Source: Gammaproteobacteria bacterium UBA6173
Lineage (GTDB): Bacteria; Pseudomonadota; Gammaproteobacteria; Pseudomonadales; Pseudohongiellaceae
Assembly (NCBI GenBank): GCA_002422225.1
Contig: DITX01000138.1
Location: forward strand, 11,775-16,877
Direction: 5' to 3'
Length of the DNA: 5,103 bases
Shown in pieces: positions 1 through 4,661 of the stretch (positions are counted from its first letter, which is position 1; each line of letters starts with the position of its first letter). Made by a program: the position numbers and the translations under genes. Under the pieces are notes generated by a model that was not told the origin of the DNA, did not search any database, and saw only the letters and a list, made by a program, of their open reading frames with translations.

Positions 1-855
1 ATCCACAATCACCGAACCGCCCTTCATGGCTTCCACCATGGCTGTTGTAATGATGCGGGGTGACGGACGGCCGGGAATTGCAGCCGTACAAATCACAACA
101 TCGGCGGCTGCGATATGCCGGGCCAGAATATCCTGCTGAAGTTGTTTTTCTTCTGCGGTCAGTTCGCGGGCATAGCCGCCACTGCCTTCCGCTTTAATGT
201 CGATATCGACAAATTTGGCGCCTAGTGATTCAACCTGTTCTTTAACGGCGGCACGCACGTCGTAACCTTCAACAATAGCGCCCAGACGACGCGCTGTTGC
301 AATCGCCTGCAAACCTGCGACACCTGCGCCGATAATCAGCACCTTGGAGGGACGTACCGTACCGGCGGCGGTGGTCAGCATCGGAAAGAATTTTCCGGAT
401 AATGATGCCGCCATCAGAACTGCCTTGTAACCCGCAATCGATGCCTGTGATGACAGTGCATCCATGGCTTGGGCGCGCGAAATACGCGGCACCATTTCCA
501 TGGAAAAGGCTGAGATGTGTTTTTCCTGAAGCGTGTGGAATCGGTAAGTTTCTGACCAGGGGTTCAGGTACCCGATCAGAATCGAGTTATTGTCCAGGTG
601 CGAAATTTGACCGCTGTCCGGAGCATTGACCGTCAGCACGATGTTAGCGCCGTGATACAGGGCGCTGGCCTCCGCAACGATAGTGGCTGATGCGGCCTCG
701 TAATCGGCATCGGCATAACCGGCGAGTTCACCCGCCCCGGATTCAACGCGTACTGACGCGCCCATGGCACTCATTTTTTTTACAATATCGGGAACCAAAG
801 CCACCCGCTGTTCTCCTGCGCGGGTTTCTTTGGGCACACTGATGATGATCGACAT
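1..855 (-). CDS. pntA: NAD(P) transhydrogenase subunit alpha, NAD-binding domain (3' end beyond window)
   Basis: My translation of the minus strand from the ATG at 855-853 gives 285 residues with no stop before the window edge. It starts MSIIISVPKE and matches domain I of proton-translocating NAD(P) transhydrogenase, the membrane enzyme that moves hydride between NADH and NADP+ using the proton gradient. Visible marks are the N-terminal VPKET segment, the block PRISRAQAMD near residues 123-132 (the Arg-Gln-Asp 'RQD loop' of the family, here R124, Q129, D132), the Rossmann nucleotide-binding motif GAGVAG at about 176-181, then GYDVRAAVKEQ and the CTAAIPGRPSP stretch. The start is supported by AAGGAG at 863-868, eight bases upstream. 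The frame is intact. The family may be one long PntA or split into PntAA and PntAB; the missing 3' end would decide which. Confidence 0.95.
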   Translation of the reverse strand, partial: MSIIISVPKETRAGEQRVALVPDIVKKMSAMGASVRVESGAGELAGYADADYEAASATIVAEASALYHGANIVLTVNAPDSGQISHLDNNSILIGYLNPWSETYRFHTLQEKHISAFSMEMVPRISRAQAMDALSSQASIAGYKAVLMAASLSGKFFPMLTTAAGTVRPSKVLIIGAGVAGLQAIATARRLGAIVEGYDVRAAVKEQVESLGAKFVDIDIKAEGSGGYARELTAEEKQLQQDILARHIAAADVVICTAAIPGRPSPRIITTAMVEAMKGGSVIVD

Positions 856-891
856 CCTGATGACTCCTTGTTGATTTCAGGTGATGTCGTG

Positions 892-897
892 ATTATC
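892..897 (-). promoter_or_regulatory. possible -10 element for pntA
   Basis: On the minus strand the hexamer GATAAT, in the context GGTGATAATC, differs from the sigma-70 -10 consensus at one base and would give a leader of about 30 bases before the pntA ATG. No convincing -35 box sits 16-18 bases upstream, so this is a weak call from one element only. Confidence 0.3.
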
Positions 898-923
898 ACC
901 CGAAAAACAACAAGTATCACGTG

Positions 924-939
924 TGGAATCACAATTCCA
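924..939. repeat. short inverted repeat upstream of pntA, possible operator
   Basis: TGGAAT (924-929) and ATTCCA (934-939) form a perfect 6-bp inverted repeat around CACA, about 70 bases upstream of the pntA start and just upstream of the possible -10 box. Symmetry and position are compatible with a regulator binding site. Short repeats of this size also arise by chance, and no known operator is recognised. Confidence 0.3.
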
Positions 940-986
940 GACAATCTGACTGACAAAGTCGACGCCCCGAGTTGATTTTCACCCGG

Positions 987-1196
987 TCAACGCAGATGGG
1001 TATTAAAAAACGCGATGGTGCGTTGCCAGGCCAGATCCGCTGCCTCTTTGTTGAATCGGGGCGTTGAGTCATTGTGAAAGCCGTGTACAGTGCCGGGATA
1101 GGTATGCATGTCATGGCGCAACTGATCCTGATTCAGCGAAGCCTGCATGGTGCGGCCTTCATCATCATTGCCCGGATATCCGCCGACCGGCACCAA
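987..1196 (-). pseudogene. dienelactone hydrolase family protein, C-terminal remnant
   Basis: The minus-strand frame ending at TGA 987-989 encodes about 65 residues resembling the C-terminus of dienelactone hydrolase family proteins (alpha/beta hydrolases related to carboxymethylenebutenolidase). Key pieces are YPGNDDE, which corresponds to the acid-residue region (Y-x-GND), then TYPGTVHGFHNDSTPRF with the catalytic His in HGF, and LAWQRTIAFFNTHLR at the end. Full-length members have well over 200 residues, so the N-terminal three quarters, including the nucleophile Cys, are absent. Upstream the frame meets a stop (TAG at 1206-1208), and homology ends at about 1190, where a different gene fragment starts on the other strand. 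No credible start or Shine-Dalgarno is present, so this is a dead 3' fragment. It lies in the same direction as pntA and upstream of it. Confidence 0.8.
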
Positions 1197-1488
1197 TGTG
1201 CCGGACTATCCGCGGTTGGCGCAGTTGTGGTGGCAGAGCATTGGTGATGCAGCATCCGGTGCCAAAACGCCGCAGGAAGCGATGACCGCGCTGGCGGTAG
1301 CCCAGGATCGTCTGATGGAGCGACTAGAGCGCGCCGATGTATTGGGCGAGTGTGGACCGCGTCTGAATGCACCGCAAAGCCGGCAATACTGGTTTGATCA
1401 GCCGGGTGCACCCAAACCACCGCTCGCCAATGAAAAGCCTACTCCCATCACGGTTGACTATGATGAGCTGGTGCAGAGTTGGCAGTAG
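1147..1488 (+). pseudogene. probable ABC transporter solute-binding protein, C-terminal remnant
   Basis: The plus-strand frame ending at TAG 1486-1488 carries, from about 1192, TNVPDYPRLAQLWWQSIGDA, then GAKTPQEAMTALAVAQDR, GPRLN, and a tail with KPPLANEKP and VDYDELVQSWQ. The Trp-rich LAQLWW helix, the TPQEAM...AQDR helix and the PKxxLANEKP...YDELxxSW ending look to me like the C-terminus of carbohydrate-type (family 1) extracellular solute-binding proteins; this is recognition from memory, not a search. Such proteins have about 400 residues or more, so only the last quarter remains. The first 14 codons, from the ATG at 1147, are antisense to the hydrolase remnant and are not part of the family. 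No signal peptide or Shine-Dalgarno exists, and no permease or ATPase genes follow. Treat as a non-functional fragment. Confidence 0.6.
1187..1204. repeat. perfect inverted repeat at the junction of two gene remnants
   Basis: CCGGCAC (1187-1193), spacer CAAT, GTGCCGG (1198-1204): a perfect 7-bp inverted repeat. It falls where the minus-strand hydrolase remnant and the plus-strand solute-binding-protein remnant abut. The likely reading is a recombination or deletion scar, where a palindrome helped join the two broken genes or was made by the joining. Confidence 0.6.
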
Positions 1489-1550
1489 GAGTCGAAAAAG
1501 ATGCCAGTCAAGCATCACATGACACTAGGATCTTTTAATTACTAAAAAAT

Positions 1551-1600
1551 AGTGTGATTCCACTGTCAATTGTCTATAACTCAAAAGCAAGGACTATTTT
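1551..1600 (+). promoter_or_regulatory. candidate promoter region for the double-glycine peptide gene
   Basis: The AT-rich stretch before the peptide gene (40 G or C in the 120 bases 1501-1620) holds two possible -10 boxes, TATAAC at 1575-1580 and TATTTT at 1595-1600. The second has TTGTCT at 1570-1575 as a -35 candidate, but with a long 19-base spacer. For the first, the -35 would overlap TGTGATTCCAC (1553-1563), an 11-mer also found upstream of pntA. Neither pair is a good consensus match. The position and base composition make a promoter likely somewhere here, but the exact elements are uncertain. Confidence 0.35.
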
Positions 1601-1607
1601 CTTAAAC

Positions 1608-1615
1608 AAGGAGGT
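1608..1615 (+). promoter_or_regulatory. consensus Shine-Dalgarno of the double-glycine peptide gene
   Basis: AAGGAGGT is fully complementary to the 3' end of 16S rRNA and ends seven bases before the ATG at 1623. It fixes the start of the small gene and predicts strong translation, which argues that this 61-codon frame is a real gene. Confidence 0.85.
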
Positions 1616-1622
1616 TTGAAAA

Positions 1623-1808
1623 ATGAGAGAGTTAAATCGTAGTGAGGTGAACTTGGTGAGTGGTGGTGCAAGCTACGAAACAATGGATGTCGGGTGTTTC
1701 ATAGCAAGTGTCAATCTTGGGCTGTCGCCGTTTTTTGGTCCAGTAATGATTTACGGGGCGGTTTTCAGCTGGTTAGGAGCCTGCCACGAATATATTTTTG
1801 ACAACTGA
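1623..1808 (+). CDS. double-glycine leader peptide, candidate class II microcin/bacteriocin precursor
   Basis: This is a 61-residue peptide. Residues 1-15, MRELNRSEVNLVSGG, form a classic double-glycine leader: MR-L at the start, Glu at 8, hydrophobic Val9, Leu11 and Val12, and Gly-Gly at 14-15. It closely resembles the colicin V (CvaC) leader MRTLTLNELDSVSGG. Such leaders are recognised and cut after GG by the C39 peptidase domain of an ABC exporter during secretion. The predicted 46-residue core starts ASYETMDVG, is strongly hydrophobic and glycine-rich, has two cysteines (Cys25 and Cys54 of the precursor) that could form one disulfide, and ends in a polar acidic tail. This layout fits a membrane-active class II microcin. 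I recognise no specific known bacteriocin in the core. It is followed by a small membrane protein gene on the same strand. A secreted signalling peptide is an alternative. The leader call is strong; the antibacterial role is inferred. Confidence 0.8.
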   Translation: MRELNRSEVNLVSGGASYETMDVGCFIASVNLGLSPFFGPVMIYGAVFSWLGACHEYIFDN

Positions 1809-1835
1809 TTCTGCAACTCAATTTCGTATCTGATT

Positions 1836-1863
1836 GCCGTCCACCCCGTCTCAGGTGGGCGGC
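1836..1863 (+). promoter_or_regulatory. intercistronic hairpin covering the downstream gene's ribosome binding site
   Basis: GCCGTCCACC (1836-1845) can pair with GGTGGGCGGC (1854-1863), ten base pairs including one G-U, around an 8-base loop. It starts 27 bases after the peptide gene stop and ends directly before the ATG at 1864. The 3' arm contains most of AGGTGG (1853-1858), the likely Shine-Dalgarno for that ATG. No T-run follows, so it is not a standard terminator. It could lower translation of the second gene or protect the peptide mRNA from 3' decay. Confidence 0.55.
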
Positions 1864-2106
1864 ATGTTTGGTCTACTTGGGGTTATTACCATGGAAACTT
1901 TGCTTCAAAAACTGCTGAACTGGGAGCTGAGGTCAGCAAAGACCCGCAATCCAAAATTGGATTTAATACGAACTGCCTTTGCAGCGTTGATAACTGGTGT
2001 TCTCTTGCTGACAACATCAGATCATGGTTATTGGGGCCTAGCCATGGGCGGTTTGTATTTTTGGCACCGTTATGTGGTTCTGAATCTGGTAGAAAAGCAG
2101 CAATAG
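1864..2106 (+). CDS. small two-helix membrane protein, candidate immunity protein
   Basis: This is an 80-residue protein if read from ATG 1864, which has AGGTGG five bases upstream. ATG 1891 (71 residues, starting METLLQKLL) is the alternative and has only a weak GGGG upstream; a TTG at 1834 is unlikely because the stretch from there is hairpin sequence. A charged amphipathic N-terminal part (about 10-33, with Arg and Lys) precedes a hydrophobic segment at about 34-51 (LIRTAFAALITGVLLLTT) and a second, aromatic-rich one at about 55-76. The C-terminus is polar (EKQQ). I recognise no named family. Its place 55 bases after a double-glycine peptide gene, on the same strand and with the same lower GC, is typical of bacteriocin immunity genes, which often encode small membrane proteins that protect the producer. 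The function is inferred from context only. Confidence 0.65.
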   Translation: MFGLLGVITMETLLQKLLNWELRSAKTRNPKLDLIRTAFAALITGVLLLTTSDHGYWGLAMGGLYFWHRYVVLNLVEKQQ

Positions 2107-2132
2107 TGGGTGGCGAATAGACTAACTGCGTT

Positions 2133-2161
2133 TGCGGAGATTGCGCCGCGTAATCTCCGCA
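2133..2161. repeat. perfect 10-bp stem hairpin after the small membrane protein gene
   Basis: TGCGGAGATT (2133-2142) and AATCTCCGCA (2152-2161) form a perfect 10-bp stem around the 9-base loop GCGCCGCGT, 26 bases after the TAG at 2106. No T-tract follows on either strand, so it does not look like a classic intrinsic terminator. It may stabilise the 3' end of the transcript or be a small palindromic repeat. Confidence 0.6.
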
Positions 2162-2183
2162 TAAACAGCGGCGAAAACAAGTG

Positions 2184-2225
2184 AAATAGGGGACCGATGG
2201 CAAATGCCCTCCGACCCCTATTTTT
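2184..2225 (+). repeat. REP-like palindrome, possible bidirectional terminator
   Basis: AAATAGGGG (2184-2192) pairs perfectly with CCCCTATTT (2215-2223), with a small inner GGC/GCC pairing at 2199-2201 and 2206-2208. On the plus strand the stem runs into TATTTTT, so it could end the transcript of the peptide and membrane-protein pair. An imperfect palindrome bounded by AAATAGGGG...CCCCTATTT, with the internal word TCGGAGG on the minus strand, resembles REP elements associated with RAYT transposases in gammaproteobacteria; this is from memory and was not tested by search. Only one copy is in this window. Confidence 0.5.
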
Positions 2226-2267
2226 AATAGCATCGGTTGCCGCTACTTCCGGAACAAAAACCAGCCA

Positions 2268-2785
2268 TCAATCCGGCGCCGCGGCCAGATCATTGCGCAG
2301 ATGCTTGGATGCCAGAAAGAAATGGCAGGATGACCGGAACAATACCGTTGGCAGCAGTGCTATCAGAGCATAACGCAGTGACTCGGTGCCCATTGTCGGT
2401 TGCAGATAGTCACTCAACATGCCTACTGACCAAGGGCCAAGGCCCAGGCCAATAATGTTCAGGATCAGGAACAATATCGCTGATGCCGCCTACAAACACT
2501 CCAATTGCACCAAAAAGCCCGGTCGACATGGCCAGCCAAGTGCCCAGTTCGCCGGTGGTCATGCCGTGACTGCGAATAAAAAAATGACGCCAGCCAGTTC
2601 AGCGTGCCATAGGCTGCGAAGGCATTGAGTCCCGCTGCCAGCGCCATATGCCGGAATGACTGCCTGCTCCACAGCAATCCCAACACATCCTTAAATGGCA
2701 CCAGTGCCTCGGGCACCTGTTTGTTTTCATTCAGACCACGGATGGGGTCAGGCAAGGTTCTGCGAATCAAAAAGGCAATCAAGAG
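2268..2785 (-). pseudogene. major facilitator superfamily transporter, decayed 3' half
   Basis: Three reading-frame pieces on the minus strand make one broken MFS transporter of the spinster-like/sugar-phosphate-permease type. Piece one (2785 to about 2578) starts at FLIRRTLPDP, the usual central-loop entry, and runs through FKDVLGLLWSRQSFRH and NAFAAYGTLNWLASFF. A run of seven T (2578-2584) then shifts the frame; with six T, translation continues IRSHGMTTGELGTWLAM and GAIGVFVGG (to about 2485). The sequence next jumps, in a third frame, to ASAILFLILNIIGLGLGP and GMLSDYLQP, ending LRNDLAAAPD with TGA at 2268-2270. Full-length relatives have roughly 430-450 residues and carry perhaps 90 between those last two blocks, so an internal deletion is inferred. 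The first half of the gene is absent; a TAA (2786-2788) lies just upstream. Three separate lesions make this a clear pseudogene. Confidence 0.85.
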
Positions 2786-2863
2786 TTACCTGCTTCCCTG
2801 ACGGCTTGCTTCCCGGTCAGCGGCAAAAAAGAAACTCTTTGAACAGCAATCGCACTCTCTGGG

Positions 2864-3361
2864 TCAGTAGGGGAACAGCTCTTTGAATTTTTCTATTGTT
2901 AGTATGCCGCTGTGCGACATCATATTGTGTTCGGCGTCATAAAAATAGCTGCGCGGCAATTCGCCATACCAGCCCGGATCAATGCTGAAACGCAGGCGTT
3001 CTACAAAGCTGTCTGCAAACATCCACGTGATTTCATCTGCCAGTTGATACTCGTCCAGAATATCAGCAGCGTCTTCGCGTTTTTCAATGGAGTCAGTCGA
3101 GATCACCACCAATGGAAAGTCAGGGGCTGCCTTTTTCATTTGCCCGAGCATGTCCAGTTCCACCCGGCAGGGCGCGCAATCCACGGACCACAGGCTGACC
3201 ACAAACGCTTTTCCAGCAAACTGTGTTTTGAGTTGTGCAAAGGTCTGCGGTCCAAAATCTTGAATCTTGTCGGCAGACGCATTGTCAGCCAGAGCGATAT
3301 CAGCAACACCCAATATAAGCACTGCTGACAGCAGCGCATGACCAAGTCGTTTGTTAATCAT
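2864..3361 (-). CDS. periplasmic TlpA-like thioredoxin-fold protein
   Basis: This 165-residue protein has an N-terminal signal peptide (MINKR, a hydrophobic stretch about 9-20, likely cut after ALA at residue 25) and a thioredoxin fold. The redox motif is W58-SVD-CAPC (Cys62, Cys65), followed by the family's RVELDML helix, and the cis-proline is Pro136 in GELPRSYFYD. TlpA/ResA-type proteins reduce or exchange disulfides on periplasmic targets such as metalloproteins or cytochromes. Length and motifs are complete. The ATG at 3361-3359 overlaps the stop of the upstream BNR-protein gene by eight bases (ATGATTAA), with AAGGAG at 3369-3374 seven bases before it, so the two are translationally coupled. 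Its natural client may be the Cys-rich neighbour, which is inference. Downstream there is only a weak A/T-rich stem with T residues near 2822-2841. Confidence 0.88.
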   Translation of the reverse strand: MINKRLGHALLSAVLILGVADIALADNASADKIQDFGPQTFAQLKTQFAGKAFVVSLWSVDCAPCRVELDMLGQMKKAAPDFPLVVISTDSIEKREDAADILDEYQLADEITWMFADSFVERLRFSIDPGWYGELPRSYFYDAEHNMMSHSGILTIEKFKELFPY

Positions 3362-4661
3362 TGCTTAACTCCTTGAACACATAACCATGTTGTTGACTCG
3401 ACCAGCTCAGGAACACGCCTTCAGAGGACGTGATCAGTAGTGGGTGATCGCTGGCCTGATCAGTGGTGATGACAGTTTGAGGTGCAGACCAACTGTGACC
3501 TTCATCGTGAGAACGCATCAACTGCACCGGGGTGGACATGCCATCAAAGCCTTTCCACACCAGATACAGAGTGCCATCAAACGTAGCCAGTGAGGGATGG
3601 CCCGCCCCGGGAGTCCCGTCAACTTTGATAATGTCAGCTGGCGCCGCCGAGGCCAGATCATACCGCGCATAGTGAATGCCGCTGTGGATGGTACCGGCAC
3701 TGAACCAGCTCATGTGGTATTGGCCATCGCTGCTGGCAGGGACCATGGTCGGTCCGTGATGCGGGCAGGCATCAATCTGCCAGTCATCCACGGTGGCGCG
3801 CGACAGGTCACTGACCATGCCGTCAGGGCTTAATACCGCAATGGCATGATCCCGGATCTGATCACCAAAAATCTGCCGCCACAAAATGGCTATGTTGTTG
3901 TCACCATGCGGCGCCACGGCAATTCGGCAGCACTCGCAGCTATTGTGTGATACCCGCACGTTTGGCCTAAAACTGGCGCCCAGATTATCGGACACCGTGT
4001 AATAAATTGCGGCACCGGGGTAGTCTTCGCTGCGCGCAAGACTCGCTTCCAAGTCGCGCTTGTCTATCCAGATGACATACAGCTTTCCGGTGTCTGTCAG
4101 GAACAAGCTGTCAAAACGATGACCTATTGCCAGACCATCGTCGTTCACTGTGCGTGGGGGTTCAAAACTGCGGCCACCATCAGTAGAACGCGAGAAACGA
4201 ATTTCACCGGTAAAGCGATTGGAGGTTTTGGTGGTCCAGGACAGCAGCACAGTGCCATTGTCAGCGACAATAATTTTTGGTCGGTTTTCGCCATTAAATT
4301 CGGCATCTTCAGCCACGGCATTGACTTGTACAGGATCAGAGAAGGTATTCCCCTGATCCTGTGAGCGCGACACGTATACATGCTTGTCGGCAACAAACGC
4401 GACCCAAAGTTGATTGTTGTGGTCAAACGTTGCGCTCGGTGCCCCGCCACAATGAACGCTGATGGTCTCTGCGCCCTGCGCTGCGCGTACAGCTTCGCAG
4501 CTCTGTGCTTGCGCCAGAGAAGGCGTTAACAAAGCCGGCAGCAACGCTGTCAGTGCCAGTGGTGTGGCTAATAAAAAACGCCGGACTGTTTTTATACAAT
4601 CCGGCAAGTGTCGGCCGTGCAACGGGCGCAGACAATCAGAAATCAAATGAAACGTTAGCAA
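3354..4661 (-). CDS. secreted Asp-box (BNR/sialidase-fold) protein with Cys/His clusters
   Basis: This 435-codon frame has a signal peptide and a beta-propeller-like body. Asp-boxes (S-x-D-x-G-x-[ST]-[FW]) are visible: SQDQGNTF (100-107), STDGGRSF (159-166), the degenerate SDNLGASF (224-231) and SHDEGHSW (384-391). These are structural repeats of six-bladed sialidase-type propellers and do not prove sialidase activity; I see no clear F/Y-R-I-P motif. Unusual are SCECCR (241-246) and ACPHHGP (298-304), possible metal or disulfide sites. The signal peptide runs KTVRRFLLAT... to AQA at 52. The start at TTG 4661 has GGGGAG eight bases upstream (4670-4675) and overlaps the receptor gene by 26 bases; TTG 4607 would give a more usual signal-peptide length but lacks a Shine-Dalgarno. 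No ATG lies in the N-terminal part. The gene is coupled to the receptor gene before it and to the TlpA-like gene after it. Confidence 0.82.
   Translation of the reverse strand: MLTFHLISDCLRPLHGRHLPDCIKTVRRFLLATPLALTALLPALLTPSLAQAQSCEAVRAAQGAETISVHCGGAPSATFDHNNQLWVAFVADKHVYVSRSQDQGNTFSDPVQVNAVAEDAEFNGENRPKIIVADNGTVLLSWTTKTSNRFTGEIRFSRSTDGGRSFEPPRTVNDDGLAIGHRFDSLFLTDTGKLYVIWIDKRDLEASLARSEDYPGAAIYYTVSDNLGASFRPNVRVSHNSCECCRIAVAPHGDNNIAILWRQIFGDQIRDHAIAVLSPDGMVSDLSRATVDDWQIDACPHHGPTMVPASSDGQYHMSWFSAGTIHSGIHYARYDLASAAPADIIKVDGTPGAGHPSLATFDGTLYLVWKGFDGMSTPVQLMRSHDEGHSWSAPQTVITTDQASDHPLLITSSEGVFLSWSSQQHGYVFKELSND
4573..4605 (-). terminator. intrinsic terminator after the TonB receptor gene
   Basis: On the minus strand GCCGGATTGT (4605-4596), loop ATAAAA, ACAGTCCGGC (4589-4580) form a 10-bp stem with one G-U pair, followed one base later by six T (4578-4573). 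This is a textbook rho-independent terminator 30 bases downstream of the receptor stop. It lies inside the signal-peptide coding part of the next gene (about codons 19-30), so full termination would silence the downstream genes. Partial termination or attenuation is likely. Confidence 0.75.

Noticed and set aside
402..629. Plus-strand open frame of 75 codons
   Set aside because: It is antisense to the well-supported pntA frame, has no recognisable content and looks like a shadow.
1133..1420. Minus-strand frame across the remnant junction
   Set aside because: It spans the breakpoint antisense to the binding-protein tail and is low-complexity in character; it is a product of the junction, not a gene.
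1553..1569. Possible CRP site beginning TGTGA before the peptide gene
   Set aside because: The left half fits, but the right half does not match TCACA at the required spacing.
1886..2233. Minus-strand open frame of 115 codons opposite the small membrane protein gene
   Set aside because: It has no family features or good Shine-Dalgarno; the plus-strand frame has two clear membrane segments and sensible context.
2798..2820. CTGAC/GTCAG stem between the MFS remnant and the TlpA-like gene
   Set aside because: It is only five pairs plus a bulge and no T-tract follows; too weak to call a terminator.
2835..2887. Words CTCTTTGAA and GAACAGC each occurring twice in swapped order
   Set aside because: The second copy is the coding end of the TlpA-like gene; the words are short and the pattern is most likely chance or minor duplication decay.
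2912..3328. Plus-strand frame of 138 codons
   Set aside because: It is antisense to the TlpA-like gene, whose signal peptide, CxxC and cis-Pro are all intact on the minus strand.
3354..4661. Naming the BNR protein as a true exo-alpha-sialidase
   Set aside because: Asp-boxes are shared by many propeller proteins; the catalytic signature of sialidases is not evident and no sialic-acid genes are nearby.
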